Source of the DNA: Periconia sp. R9002
Lineage: Eukaryota; Ascomycota; Dothideomycetes; Pleosporales; Periconiaceae
DNA length: 64,000 bases
NCBI GenBank assembly: GCA_023627715.1
Contig: JAMAHW010000101.1
Coordinates: forward strand, 62,001-126,000
Direction of reading: 5' to 3'
The notes below the pieces were generated by a model that was not told the DNA's origin, searched no databases, and worked only from the letters and a program-made list of their open reading frames with translations. Below are positions 24,024-37,843 of this stretch, piece after piece. Within the stretch, counting starts at the first letter, position 1, and each line of letters starts with the position of its first letter. The position numbers and the translations under genes were made by a program.

Positions 24024-25151
24024 TCATTCCGACGTCAAGACTTGGCTGGCCCGTAGCCCATCAATCGCAGACACAATGCCGTCAGCGACGCCGCCAACCC
24101 GCTCCTCCAACCCCTTCATGTCTAGCCTGCCAAGCGCATTGTTCATGTGTACCAATACCTCCTCATCCTGTATCGTCTCGGCCATGACCTGTCCCTCCGT
24201 GCGCCAGTATTCTTCCCTCACCTCCCGTAGTGTTGGGTCGCGATTCACAGAGTTGCTGATCAACCCGAGCGCGCGCATCTTGTTGACTGTTTCCTCTGCA
24301 TCCTTGGCCGTGCTCTCGAGGCGCTGCGCCATGGACTGCGGCCTCGCGAGCCATCGGTTGGTGCTTGTGAGCCACAGTACAACCCCGAGTGTCGCATCCA
24401 CCAGCGCAAAGCTGATATACCGAAACATGCGCAACCGCCAGTGTACAAAGTCAATTTCCTGTAGTATCTTCGCTTGCTTATTCTGATTGATATCGTACGA
24501 CCCCAGATACCATGCCTCTGTCGCGAACAGCACCAAACCCGCAATCGTGGCGTGTGTGCGAAACCGCGAGCCCTCGGGGCCAATCAACGAAGAAGTGCAG
24601 AGACCCAAGACAACGAGATGCACGAGGTGAGCTGTCGCGAGCTTCGGTAGGCTGTAGTAAAAATAGTTGCGCTCGCTGCTTTCGTCCGCCTTTGCGCACC
24701 AAATGCAGTTGAGCAAGGTATCCGGTCCATAAACCACATATCTCAATTTGTTGCTTGGTAAACTGGAAAACTTGTCCCTCAGTAGCTCGTCTACCTCTCC
24801 CAGCTCCCTGTGTGCCCTAAGCCGCGCAAACAGCGTATTCGTTTCAATCTGCAAGCGGCTTCCCGTCTTGGCGAAAATGTTCTCGGGCCCGAATTGCGGA
24901 AGACTGAGCACGATGCATACTACCGCGCTCACGAACAGCAGGTTCAGCGCTCGCTGCACTCTCGCGGGCGTCGGCTGCACGGGCAGGCTGCGGGAAACGG
25001 CGCGTGATGTGTTGAAGAGCTGGAAGACCTTAGGTAGTAGGAAAGGCCCGAATATTATGAGGATGCTGTGAATCGACGGCGGGAGGAAGGTCAGGCGAGG
25101 TATCACGACGTAGGAAATGACGAGCAGCGCAATGGACTGGAGGTTGATCAT
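24024..25151 (-). CDS. Conserved-looking multi-pass membrane protein, function unknown
   Basis: Intronless, 375 residues, starting at an ATG at 25149-25151. Hydrophobic segments occur at the N-terminus (LQSIALLVISYVVIP and a second helix over IHSILIIFGPFLLP). Others lie around residues 85-105, 175-195, 205-225 and 250-270, giving roughly five to six membrane spans. The last 100 residues are soluble and helical with charged heptad-like spacing (QRLESTAKDAEETVNKMRAL), suggesting a coiled coil. I do not recognise a catalytic motif. It may be a fungal-specific endomembrane or mitochondrial protein; no function is assigned. Confidence 0.75.
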   Translation of the reverse strand: MINLQSIALLVISYVVIPRLTFLPPSIHSILIIFGPFLLPKVFQLFNTSRAVSRSLPVQPTPARVQRALNLLFVSAVVCIVLSLPQFGPENIFAKTGSRLQIETNTLFARLRAHRELGEVDELLRDKFSSLPSNKLRYVVYGPDTLLNCIWCAKADESSERNYFYYSLPKLATAHLVHLVVLGLCTSSLIGPEGSRFRTHATIAGLVLFATEAWYLGSYDINQNKQAKILQEIDFVHWRLRMFRYISFALVDATLGVVLWLTSTNRWLARPQSMAQRLESTAKDAEETVNKMRALGLISNSVNRDPTLREVREEYWRTEGQVMAETIQDEEVLVHMNNALGRLDMKGLEERVGGVADGIVSAIDGLRASQVLTSE

Positions 25152-26532
25152 GTTGGCGAGTTTGTGTGCGTGCTAGGTTAGTGAGCGTGATGAGACCATG
25201 AGGGATCTGGTTCAAAGGAAAAGGAGGAGTCGAGAGGAGTCGGGGGCCGAGGAGAGGAGGTTATTCTTAGTTGTGGGTGACGTGTGAACAATGAATGCTG
25301 CCCTCAGCCCTAGATAAGTAACCTCGAGTGACATTCAGCAAGCGGCGGTGGAGCTTTGAACGCAGGGACACCCGTGATTACCTAAGTATATACGGGCTCA
25401 ATCTGCGCTAACCGTATTGGAACTTGAGTACATAAACCACCAACAGACATCACTTCAAACTTCTGCATTGGATAAGGTAGTGATTGGCAAATGCTCAATT
25501 TTTGATGTTATAGGGCCATATTGCAAGTGAAATAGTGGTGCTTTGATTTGATTGCACCCACAAATAACCAACAAACAGCAAAAAAGGGACGTGGGCAGCT
25601 ACCAACATCCAACACATACGACGAAACTATATAATACAAATATTTTCGGCGTAAAAATATCTAAGTCAGTGAAAATTCCTTATGAATCCGGAATTCTAGC
25701 TGCAAAATCCTGTACAGTATCCACCACATCGCTAGTCCAGCTCAAGTGTGGTGAATAACCAGCCGGGAACCGATACATAATAAACTTGCCGGTTCTATCC
25801 CCCTAAGCATTAGCTATTGCTTCTTAATATGTCTTGTTAAGAGTCTAATCTCATTCAAAATAAGATAGCCGTATAGAAGAGACACATAAGTATTATTAGC
25901 AATTTTAGGTGTTAGAATAGGAGATACTATAAGTAAAGGTGCGTATTTTTTTTACGATACTTTTATCTACGTCGTTAAAGAGGAACTTTTCTGCGTTGAC
26001 TATAGTTCCGAGACCGGCGGGACCGTGTTTTTGTATAGACGAGTGGTGAGTTAGTAGTACAAGCAACAAAACACAGAAGATAGCCCACGGTAACGGGGGA
26101 ATGGATGTTGGCGAGAGTGATGACTACGAAACCTCGTAAAAGGCTGCAAGCTAGACGATAATCGTTAACCATCTATATCTCTAAGAAAGGATAGACAGGA
26201 ATCGTTCGGAAAATTATTCCTCTGTTTTTTTAGATGTATTAACGTAGTTCTTGGAGCGCATGTAGTTGTTGAGATGGCGATCAGGGCTATTCGACGTGAC
26301 CAATCACTACTGATCCACGGAACATTAACAACGAACTATGACTTCAAGTCCGCCCACATTACATCACCGCCCAATCATACTATCGCCTCAGCTCACAGGA
26401 CTACACACATGCACTCTGCAGGAGCAACATGCTCTCCACTCTCTCTCAATACATGTCCTTAGCACAAAGACATACATTCCCATTTCCAATTCATAGTGAG
26501 ATCAAAAAAAAGTCTGCTACCTACATCTCGCA
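25152..26532. other. Intergenic with AT-rich patch
   Basis: About 1.4 kb between divergent genes. 25790-25980 is noticeably AT- and TA-rich and may be an old RIP-mutated repeat remnant, but no terminal repeats or coding relics are visible. Confidence 0.45.
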
Positions 26533-27060
26533 ATGATCAAAGCGCAGCAGTTCCGTTGCCTTTACGGCAAACCGTCCCTCTTCCGCCGTTTATACTCCAA
26601 TGGCTCCCCATTCGCTGGCAACGCGCAAGAACAATTCACTAAGACTGGGGAGCGCCCCGCGTCCGACCCGATGCACGTTTCGCTACGCAGCGAGGAGTAC
26701 TCGCAGTCCGGCGGTGATGACATGGTCGCTGCGCAAATGAATGCTAGCTACAGTCGGGACGCGGATCCTGCGTCGACAAAAGCTACAGCCGCGAAAGGGA
26801 ACGTGGTGAATCCGCTTGAGACGAGCCCTGCGACTCCCGAGTTGTCGACGCACGTCGAGGAGATTGTAAGCTCAAATATTCTCGTGGGATATGGAGGAGG
26901 AGAGGGGTGGATGATGACTGACGCGGATTAGTATGTCGAGAAAGGCGTGGAGAGAGCGGATGGGTCGAGATCAGGACAAGGGATAACGAGAAAGTCGAAG
27001 AGGGTTGAAAGGACCGAGTTGGACTTTGACACGTCGAAGCCTAAAATGGAAAACAGATAG
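26533..27060 (+). CDS. Small protein of unknown function, possibly mitochondrial
   Basis: Two exons, 26533-26865 and 26932-27060, joined by a 66 bp intron (gtaagc...gactgac...attag), give 153 residues. The splice places YVEKGVERADGSRSG directly after ELSTHVEEI, and the reading frame then runs to a TAG at 27058-27060. The N-terminus (MIKAQQFRCLYGKPSLFRRL) is basic, lacks acidic residues and fits a mitochondrial presequence. The rest is polar and low in hydrophobic residues, so a soluble or disordered protein is likely. I do not recognise the family. Clean splice signals and the frame arithmetic support it as a gene. Confidence 0.6.
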
Positions 27061-28387
27061 TGCGGTATGTGCTACTACACCGAGGTCTGAATGACTTATA
27101 TCTGATGGTCTGGATCTCTCGCAATCGAGGTCGACCCGGATCTTTTTTTGGCATGAAAAGGAAGATAATATCATCGCATAGTAATGAAAATATATATGAT
27201 ATCGGAACGGTGAATGACCATTGAATTGTCTGGGGCTGGGACATGCACAGGGTGCCTTTTCGGTTTATTTGGACAATCTGTATATCAATCTGACCGCATC
27301 CCAGCCTCAGAAGCATGCGCAACCAATATGTGTGGAGCAGAGAGACTGAACTGATAGAATACGAATCCTATTCGTCGCTCGAAAGACGCGTTTTGTCTGT
27401 TGCAGCGTGGATTGTATCGGACTTACAATTGGTCTGAATTCGGCCAGGTAGTGATACCACTGTGCTGCTTACCCGACACTTTCAAAGCTACTAAGCAGAT
27501 AGTATGGACTTTTTTGGAATCCTAAAAGGTTTCTATGAATGCGAATTACCACTGATTGCATCAATTCGACGAACGTTTCAAAAGGAATGAATTTGAGACA
27601 ATTGAGAATAAGAGAATGCAAGGAAGGAACTTCGAAATATCATATATCCCTCCTTGCTACTGACTTACGATCATATCGCACGAAAGGTTGTTGACAATGG
27701 GAGTATCTTTTTGGAACAGATAAGATTGGGCAGAGGTTTGGGTAAAGGCTGAGTGAAGATGAGCAGGGTATGTCTCTCACAATGAACATGGTTATAGCGG
27801 TAGGTTGCAAACGTTGTCAAAGAGCAGATGACAGAATTCGGAATGGAATTTCTCTTCTCTGTTTGTCTCTGTTGGTTTGCATAGTACAGGATGGTACGGC
27901 ATAGAGTTCGGCCCTGGATCAAATCTATTCATTTGCGTTCGCCCTTCGAAAATAAAGTATAACAGAGGGATGACACGCTGGGAAGTCACATATCGGGAGG
28001 ACTAATAGGTTCTACGAATTAAAAGCTCTACGACCTAATTAGTAGGTCTAGTATAGTTGTCTAATTTGTGGATAACGCCTGGTACACTAGCTACCCGATA
28101 TTTGACCTCGCGGCGTGTCATCCCTCTGTAAGGTTGGCTCGACAGTTCCGCCAATGAAAAATATCATGGTTAATAATTTGTGATCCACACAGTAAATGTA
28201 CATAATTATAGACCAAAGGCAATGAGTGAATAACATCACAGCTAATATCGGTGATAATTCTACCGAGCAGCCGGTTTGTATTAAACCGATTGGATCGCAT
28301 TCTCCCGTAGACTGCTGGTGGCGAAGCCAAATAGTACATGAATAAAAAAAACCCCGCCGAACTCAAATTGTGCGCATATCTGGCAAG
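27061..28387. other. Intergenic with a MITE-like element
   Basis: About 1.3 kb. Holds the short terminal-inverted-repeat element at 27962-28129; otherwise no gene recognised. Confidence 0.5.
27962..28129. mobile_element. MITE-like element with 35 bp terminal inverted repeats
   Basis: The left end, 27962-27996, starts ACAGAGGGATGACACGC. The reverse complement of the right end, 28095-28129, matches it at about 31 of 35 positions, including the first 17 exactly. The element is 168 bp with an AT-rich, RIP-like core and no coding capacity. A TA precedes the left end and AA follows the right end, so a Tc1/mariner-type TA duplication is possible but imperfect. Non-autonomous DNA transposon relic is the likely reading. 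Confidence 0.6.
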
Positions 28388-29997
28388 ATGAAGATGCTCA
28401 AGTATAATCTTGCTATCTATCTTGTTGTTGTCTCCTGGATTTCAGTTGTCTTCGCGACAATCAAATCTTCTGAGGACAGCAGCGCGATCAACATCGCTAA
28501 TGATCGCCTCTCATTTTCCATTGCTAAAAGTTCTGGATCTGTGTCCAAGCTTTCTCTGGATGGGCAGAATTTGCTGGGCACCGGCCGTGGACCTTACCTT
28601 GACTGCCATTGCGTCGACAGTGGCTTCTGGACCCCAGGAAATGGCGCTACTTACAAGTTATTCAAAGGCACAGATGGAACTGGTCAAGAATACGCCGGTG
28701 CGATGATGAGCCATAACTATCAAAATACAGGCAAAGTTCTCGAGCAGTACTGGTTTCTTCGCAATGGCGAGACGGGCATGCACGTCTTCACCCGTGTTTC
28801 TTATAACAACACGCGGACTCCGAGCGGAGGCGACCTGGGCGAACTTCGCCAGTTATTCCGCCCGACCTCCTCACTTTGGACACACTTGTCTTCCAGTGAC
28901 GAAATGTATGGCCCCATTCCGGACACGAGCAGTGCACCGACCGTGCAGGATGCATCGTGGTATGTGGGTGGAAAGAAGGACGATCCGTACGTCAAGCAGG
29001 TTTCGGATTACTTCACCAAATACATGTTTTCAGAGGAATGGAGAAATCAGATCGTGCATGGTATGTATGGAGATGGGAGCAAGAGCAGTGATGGATCAGC
29101 ATTCGGGGCTTGGCTGGTTATGAATACAAAGGACACCTACTTTGGAGGGCCCACGCATTCCGATTTGACAGTGGACGGTATTGTATACAACTATCTCGGT
29201 AAGCTCTCTTATTTCGAGTTCGGCCGCGAGAATGCGTCTAATGCTAAGGTAGTGTCAAATCACCACGGGAACGGCGTGCCGGAGATGATAAATGGTTTCG
29301 ATAGAACTTTTGGACCAGTGAGTCCTCCCCACTAATGCTTTTCCATGACAGTAAGACCTGAACTGATATTATTGATAGCAATATTATTATTTCAACATGG
29401 GCGCTAAAGGCACTACGCTACAGCAGCTACGCAACAACGCTGCCAGCACTGTAATGACGGATTGGACTCCTTTCTATGACTCCATTGCAGCTTATGTCCC
29501 CAATCTTTTGCCATCTTCGAAGCGTGGTACCTTCAAAAGTGCCGTCACCCTTCCTAAAGGCGCAACGCGTGCTGTGGCTGTTCTCGCTCTCAACGGCGCC
29601 GATTTCCAAGACAATAATCGGGACGACAAGGCCTATCAATACTGGAGTGAAATTGATAAATCAGGAAGTGTTACGATATCTTCTGTAAAAGCCGGCACCT
29701 ATCGCTTAACCATATATGCGGACGGAATATTCGGCGCCTACACGCAGGATGGAATCGAGATCAAAGCTGGAGAAACCCACATGACCTCAGTGACGTGGAC
29801 TGCTGAGTCCTCCGGAAGTGAGCTTTGGCGCATCGGTGTACCTGACAAATCTTGCGGCGAGTTTCGACATGGAAACGAGAAGGATGCTTTGAAGACTCTT
29901 GGCATACGCCAATACCGCTTATACTGGGCTATGCACGATTTTCCTAATAATTTTCCTAACAGCGTAAAGTACAAAATTAGTGCTTTAGATCTAGTAA

Positions 29998-30002
29998 AAG
30001 AC
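29998..30002 (+). repeat. 5 bp target-site duplication, left copy (AAGAC)
   Basis: AAGAC immediately precedes the TGTTA end of the LTR element and is repeated at 38004-38008, giving the exact insertion point inside a PL4 exon. Confidence 0.93.
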
Positions 30003-30162
30003 TGTTAAAATAACTAGGCACACATAGAAAATAAGATGAAAAGGATAATATTCTATCTATCGTACTAAGGCGATTAATATACACCTTAGTTTATATATAT
30101 AATAAAGAAATTTATTTATTATTTATTAATTCCGCGTTTACTCTTATCTTGTTAAAGATAGG
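30003..30162 (-). repeat. LTR, left copy (3' LTR of the element)
   Basis: Aligns with 37844-38003 over its first 147 bp with scattered transitions typical of RIP. The last 13 bp differ: TGTTAAAGAT at 30150-30159 is the reverse complement of the terminal ATCTTTAACA in the right copy. Confidence 0.88.
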
Positions 30163-30779
30163 CTAGTAGAGGGATCGTTATATTATAAACTAATATTAGA
30201 CTAGTACTTTAGAGGTTTATTTAAAGAGTATAAATAAGAGGAGGATAAGACTAAATAAGTTTATAGAGTAAACTAAAGGTAGATTATTATCTAGAACTTA
30301 AGGTTAATTATAATAATCTAGAGGAGTATTATTCTTAATTATATACTTACTATCTACTTATAGTATATCTATTCTCTTACCCTCTATAGGGTAAGTTTCT
30401 TTAGCAACTTACCTTTTTTACTATAAGGTAAGTAAGTCTAGTATTAGCTTACTCTTCTTACTATAAGTTATATAAGTTAGTTACGTATATAGCTAGTACT
30501 AAGCCTAAGCTTACTAGTAGCCTTATAAAGAGGGTTATATAACTTTCCTAACTAAGAGTATAAGGTTAATTATAGTTCCTCTTAGGTTGCAGTAGCGCGT
30601 AATTATTATTAGCTTATAATTACTTTCTTATTTATAATATATCTCTAATCTTTAATAGTTACTATATACTACCTTTTTTACTCTTATAGACGTTATAGAC
30701 TCTTTTTAAACGCTAATTTTAGTAAAGCTTTAGTAAGTATATCTACTTTATTTTCTAGACCTAGTACTCCTACTATAAC

Positions 30780-31640
30780 TAGCTCTCTATATTTAACTTT
30801 TTCCTAAATAAAATAGTACTAAATATTAATATATTTTAATTATTTATAGTATTTTAGATTTACCGTAAAACGAAGAGCTACCTTATTATTAATACCTATT
30901 ATAATAACTAGTAGGTCTATAATCTAAAACTCTTTAATAATTTCTATAATCTATACTACTTTTTTAGCTACTTTAGATACTGCTACGTATTCTACTTTAT
31001 AGGTAGATATAGCTACTATTTATTATTTTTTTAAGCGCTAACTAATTAGAGCTCTATTAAAAGTAAATATATAAGCTTTAGTTAATTATTAAGTATCTAT
31101 ATAGTTAGTATAAGTACTATCCGCCTAGCTCTAAATAATATTACTATATTCTTATTTGCAAAACGTTAGTCTAAAGTTTAAATATTACTTTAAGTATCCT
31201 ATAATTTAATATACTACTTTTAAATATTTTATAGTAGGATTAGCTATATATCTAAAGACTAAACTATAGGCGTAACTAATATTGTACCTAGTTCTTATTA
31301 CGAGGTAATTTAGTTTACTAACTAGTTTCTAATAATACTTTATAAATTTTGTATCTACTACTTTATTATTTTTATATAGTATTATTCCTAGTTCTATAAG
31401 TGTTTTTACTAGTTAAATATACTCTAGATTATAGTCTCTAATTAGTTACTTAATATAACCTTTTTAATATAGTTTAACTTAACTAGGTTGAATATTAACT
31501 TATATACGTAAATATTCTATATAGGGTCTAAGGTCGACTATTTTAAACTTAGCTATTAAACTATTCTTAAGTTTTTAAAGTATAGTAAGATCTTTAGTAG
31601 CAATAAGTAGATTATCTATATATATAGCTATAATGCCTAC
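30780..31640 (-). pseudogene. Ty1/copia reverse transcriptase and RNase H relic
   Basis: Minus-strand translation, stops included, still shows copia pol landmarks. At 31603-31638 it reads VGIIAIYIDNLLI, a decayed YVDD active-site box in which the second Asp has become Asn. Downstream at about 31530-31575 are LIAKFKIVDLRP and EYL, matching the copia AKF-x-M-x-DLG-P...YLG block. RNase H follows: ADST near 31112-31123, VAISTYKVEYVAVSKVAKK near 30957-31016, and KYINI then EKVKYREL near 30785-30845. Numerous TAG and TAA codons interrupt it. These blocks establish superfamily and orientation; nothing functional remains. Confidence 0.9.
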
Positions 31641-34600
31641 TCCTAGTTTATAGAATAGATATAGATCGTAGGATAATATAAACTATCCTAGACTAATAAG
31701 ATAATTATATAGCTTTTTATACTACTATCTTAGTACTTACTTTAGTCTATATAGTACTTTTAGTAAGCGGAGGACGTATCCTAGTAGATATAGCTACTTA
31801 AAACTAGGTAGTGTTTATATAAATAGTAGCTCTTCTATATCCCTATTAAGGAAAGTAGTAACTATATCTATAATATAATATAGCTATCTATAGTACGCGA
31901 CTATAGTAAAGAGTAAAAAAAAAGAGGTGTGCTTTACTACTATAGAGAATATTTTATAATAGTCTCGTTTTTTAGTTTATTTATATCTACGAGCTATATA
32001 GCGTACTTTATATTTACTAATTATACTATCTACCTTAACTTTTCTCTTTATTACAAATTTGCTGCTAATAACTTTGTAACCTAGTAGTATATCTAAGATA
32101 GGTACTAGTATCTATACCTTAGCTTAAAGTAAGCTATTAATTTCTAATATTTAGGCTAAGTGCTATTATTTTTATTTTAGACTTTTTATTACTTTTTTAT
32201 AGCTTTAAGGTAGTTTTATATAAATAAAATTTTATATAGCGTTAAAGAATTAAGAGTAATAGTAAGTTACCTAATTACTTTCCTTATTATCCTTAAAATT
32301 AGTTAGGTCGCTATTATTATCTAAATTAAAAGTATAGTTAAGATCTTCTAGATTTATAGAAAAGAAGTTAGAAATAGAATTAAAATTATTTTACTATACT
32401 ATATTAATTTATAGAGGTCTTTTTACTACTAGCCTAGCTATTATTTTTACGTATACTTTTCTACTTCTATATCTTAGTATAGTTATATAAGTTCTAGTAT
32501 AAGATATTAGGTACTAGACGTAGTATTTATAATACCTACTATTTATAGTATTTATTCTATTAATATATTCATTATATATATATAACTTACGTATATACTT
32601 ATAGTATTATCTAAAGTAAGTGCTGTTAAATTTAAAATAGGCTACGTATAGATTATATTCTTCCTCTATATAAAGATTATCTTATCGCGATAATAGATAA
32701 TAGTTAGTAAAGAGTCTATTAATATTAGTGTACATATAAAATACTTATCTACTTCTCTTATTAGAAGGTTTTTGTTTATATTAAGTTATATAGTTATAAT
32801 ATAGGGTCTTCCTATTATATAAAGTCTTTCTATTTTAACATTAAATGTATCTTAAATATCTAGAAACTATTCCTTCTTAGATTTGCTAAACTAATTATTT
32901 TTATAATTATTCTAGATAAATACAGTATAGTTATTATTAGGATTAATACCTACGACGAGATGTTTTTTAATTTATCCTCTAACGTATTTAACGAACTACT
33001 ATTTAACTTCCTCTAACTACTCTATTAATTTAGTCCGCTATAGTTTATAGTCTATATATATATCCTTCTTTTAGATAAGATATACACCTACCTTAAGGGT
33101 TGTTTTTAGAGATAGGCGAGGGTTAATAGATACGTTAATTAGTATAATAGTTTAAGTATTTTTTAGAGAGTTCTTCTTTCTTCTAGTCTTATTTAGACAG
33201 CTTAAGGCGTTCTAAATAGAATTTAAGGTCTACTAAAATAGCTAGATAACATCTACTACGTTTTTTTATATAGTAGGTACACTTATTATCTAAATTAATA
33301 GTGTCTATATTATATAATTTACCCTAACGTAGGCATCTTCTACATTTTTAGTATATTAGGTTTAGTTATACTAGAGCTTTGTTTCTATAGTTATTAATTA
33401 ATACTTTTTAAGTTTGTTATTATATCTCTTTAAAATCTTAATATATTTTCTATATATCTATATTTCTTATTTAAAAAATAGTAAGGAAGTTTATAAGATT
33501 GCGTTTACCTATTAGATACTACTTAGGTTCCTAAAGATATACTTTTAGTAAATTCTTAAAATTATTATATAATTTAGATATATTTATATAAAAAAGTAAA
33601 TTGTAAGTGTTTTTATAATTAGTATTACTTATATCTATATCTTTATTTTTCTAATTATATAATATTATACAGGATACGTAAAACACTAGACTCTATTTTC
33701 TTATTAAACTAGTCTTATATCCTTTACTTTTAATATAGTTCTAGAGTTATATAATAGTAAGTTTATAATTTTGTACTTATAGTTCTTTAAAAGTTATAGT
33801 ATTATTAAGATCTAGCAATATAGTATCCCCCTAACTTAACAGTTTAGATTCTAAAGAGGAAGTCTAGATTATTAAAACCGTATAATAAAAGAAATAAGAT
33901 GTCTTATTTACTTTAATACTTTCTTAAGAACTAGCGGATAAGGATTATTAAGTATCCTAGTAAGTATTTAGTTTAATTAAATATTAATTTAATAATAATG
34001 CTAAGTTAACTAGATTATTATTAGCTTAACGTATCTTATTTATAGATATTAATTAACCTATAATTAACTATAGATTAGCTAGAACTTTAGTCTTATAAGT
34101 AGACAAGAAGGATCTAGGGGGACTAAGCTACTCTATAGAATCTAGGGATTCTAAGTTCTAAGATAAGGCGTTTTAACTAGTATTAGAATCTTTATCTAAA
34201 GTTTAATTAATATTAAGTTTATCGTTTACTATATATACCTAATATCTAGTAACTTTACTAGTATCTAGTAAGTAGATTTAATAGGTTATTTTATTTTCTA
34301 TTCTAATAAAGTATCTAATTTTACTTTATTTATTAAGTAGTTTAGAACTATACCGCTTTTCCTAGGGAATAATTATATAAGCTAGACTACCCTATATACG
34401 TTTATTAGAAAGATCTAGATTAGTATTATATTTAGCTTACTATAATGTAACTTCTTCCTTAAGTATAGACGTAGGAGACCTATTTTTAAGCTAGATTCTA
34501 TAATATACTAGTTTAACTTATAAAGTTTTAGGGAGGATATTTTACTAAATATATTCCTATAGGTTTTTAAACTAGTTATCTAGATCGCCTAGAAGTTAAT

Positions 34601-37600
34601 AATCTTACTATATAGCTAGAGCCTTTTCTTTTATAGTGCGATAACTGCGTTCTTATACCCTAACTTAATATAGCTTATAAAGTATAGAGAATTCTATAGT
34701 AATTCTATATTATTTAGTATAGTAATTAACTTTAACTATATTAAAAACGTTATCTAGTCTATATTAAACGTTACGCTTTTAATTTACGCGTTAAATATAT
34801 TTATAATATACTTTAAATACTTTAAAAACTTACTAGATCCCTAGTATACGTATATTATAGGTCTATTTTTTTATATCTATAAGAAAGAATATACTAGTAG
34901 TGCTATCCTAACTAGGTAGAGTCTTATAAGGGCCCTAGATATTACCTATTAAAAGATCTTCTAATTCTATAAATTAGTGAAATATAGAAGTTTAAGGAAT
35001 ATATATAATTAGTTTAGAGATAGCGTAGATAGGGTATATATAACTAATTAGTTTTTTAACATCTTTAGCTATAAAGTAAAGGCCCTAAGAGTAACTTATT
35101 AGTTTATAGATTTCTAAGTAGGCTAGGTGTCTAAGACGATAGTGTGCTTAAATAATTACCCTCTAAACTACGTTTATAATATAAAGACTTAGTAATAATA
35201 AAGGTAACTTTATATTTAGAATAGATATATTATTACTAACGCGTTTAATTTAATAGAGTCTATTATACTCTATTATAACACCTAGTTAATCTCCTATAGC
35301 CTTATTATAGATAGTAATTTTATCTCTATCCTAGGTACTACTTAAGCTAGCTTTACTAAGTTTTAATATTAAAACTATATTAAGCTACGTCTTAGGTAAG
35401 AGTAGAGTTTTAGTAAAAGTAAAGATATTATCTAAGTCTATAAAACGTATTTTAACTAGCCTTTCTCTAGCTAGAAGAATATCTACTAATAGACTATACG
35501 CTATTTTATAGGTTATATTAAGATTAGAAAACTATTTTTAGTTATTAGAGAGATATGTATTAGTACCTAAGTCTATAATCTATTCTCTTAAGAAGGATAT
35601 ATTTATTATAGCACTATTATACGTAGCGTTTCTAGAGACTATAAGTTGTTATATTAAATAGTTAGAAGGGTTTTTAAACTACATTATTTTACTATAATTA
35701 CTAGCTTATAGATAACTAGAATCTTAAGCTAATAATTGTGTTATAATCTAGTTAGAAAAAGAGGATCTAAGCCCTTAATTATAAGTAAGATAAACGTATT
35801 ACACTAGATATATATAGATTTTATAGGCTTTATAAGGATTAAGGATAGGAAAAGGAATAATTTTAGTGCTAGTAGAGGTAATAATTTAAATATAACTATA
35901 TAGAGCCTAACTTAGTTAAGTAGTAGCTATAATACCAACTAGCCCTAATGCTAGAATTATTATATAGTAAGTTAATATTGTTGCGGTGTCGCTTTCTAAA
36001 ATAGACATAAGGGACGTATCTAAAAGCCTTATTTCTAGTAGTAAAGTAGATATTTCCTAACTAGTTAATAGTATAGGTAGTAAATGTTTTAAAGGTATTA
36101 AGGAATTACTATTTAGTATTAAGTCTTTTATTCTTTTTTTAATTATACTAAGCTGTTTTGCATTATACTTAAGTAGCTTCTTTATTAACTTCTTTTTAGT
36201 GTTATCCTTACCTTATTTATTAAGAATTTTGATATTGCGTTATTTGCAGAGAGTAATAAGTTTAGATTTAAAAAGTTATATATATTCTTTAGTAGACTTA
36301 TAAGGTAGAGGCTGAATAGGCCTATTATTTTCTTCCTTAACTAGGTTATTAACTATATGGATTTAACTAAGTATATTCTTTTCTAACTTAAGGTTAGATT
36401 CTAAGATGTCTATAATATAACTATTAGTATATAGGTTAGTTTTATTAATTATAAGATAAGTAACTTAGTTTCCTTTTAGAGATAATAGAATAGTATTAAT
36501 AGTATTAGTAGAGGTAGACGTTTTTTAGGAGGATTTTATATTTAATTCTTCTATTAATAGTTATAGTAGACGTTTTTCTAGATACGCTTTCTAGTAGTTA
36601 TCTATAGTGTAACTCTACTAGGTTTAGCATCTTTTAGTAAAGTATTTCTTAACTTTTAGTAGCTTATCTAATTGTGTTTCTTAAGTACTAGAACTATTAG
36701 TAGTAACTTAATTTATTATATTTAATACTAGAGTTATGCTATTATTACTAATATTACTAGTAGTATAATAAATAAATTTAGTACGCTCGTTAAGTTTAGA
36801 TTTAAAAGTAAGTAGTTGTATAGTAACGTTGTTAAGCGTAGAGGCTAGAGTACTTAGAAAATTATAGAGATAGTCGTATTAATTAATAAAAGGGCGGAAA
36901 GATTTAAGTAGAGCTTATAGAATTTTTAGAATTATTTAATAGTCTAAGTAAGGTTCGCTATTAACGTCCCTAATATCCTAACGCTATATTTCTAGTTAAT
37001 TAAAGAAATTCTAAACACCTATATAATATTTAAAACGTAAATTATTAATATTACGTTATATAATTTACTTAACTTAACTATTAGTTATTTTATAGCAATT
37101 ATGTAGATAGATTTAGATTTTAGATAGTATTTTAAGTTATTCTAGATTCCCGTAAATAGAAACATTATAGTAGTATATAAGAATAGATAAGACCCGCCTA
37201 ACTTTAGTATCGTTATATTTATACTAATCTCTTACTAGATAAAAACGTGCTATATAATCCAATATACTTTCTCCTAAAAGTAGAGATATAGGAGGAGTAG
37301 ACTAATGCGGCTAAAGATACTATTAGTCCTAATTAACTAGTAGTGTTACTAGTGTTTATTTAGTGCCTATAAAGGTAGTTATACCTTATACGTTAGTTTT
37401 AGTTTTGTATTTAATTTAATAGCTTTAGAGAAGACTTTCTAGATTGTTAATAGTAAATTAAGCGTATTACGCAACTATTAGAGTAATAGTAAATAGAAAC
37501 GTTAAGTTATTTAATAAGCTTAATTAAGGTAAATTATTAGAAACACTTTACAGAGGTGTCTGCGATATTAGTATATTAATTAGGTAATTAGCCTCTAATA

Positions 37601-37843
37601 GAGGGGAGAGAATTAACTTACAATTTTTAATAATATTAAGTATACCTTTAGAGATAGTAATAATTTTAAAATTACGTTTCTAGCAAATAAAATTGTCCTA
37701 ACCTTTAAAGTAGACTAGATCGCTTAGAAGTTTAGTAAAATCAGCAGTTTTAAAGAAGTGTAATATAATAAGTAATCGTTTTTAGTATTTAGTTATATTG
37801 TAACTTAAGTAGTAGAGAGATAGCGAACGAGGGACTTATAACC

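Noticed and set aside
36550..36640. Possible gag zinc knuckle on the minus strand of the retroelement
   Set aside because: A TIDNxxK-like stretch is suggestive, but RIP has altered the cysteine codons too much to support the call.
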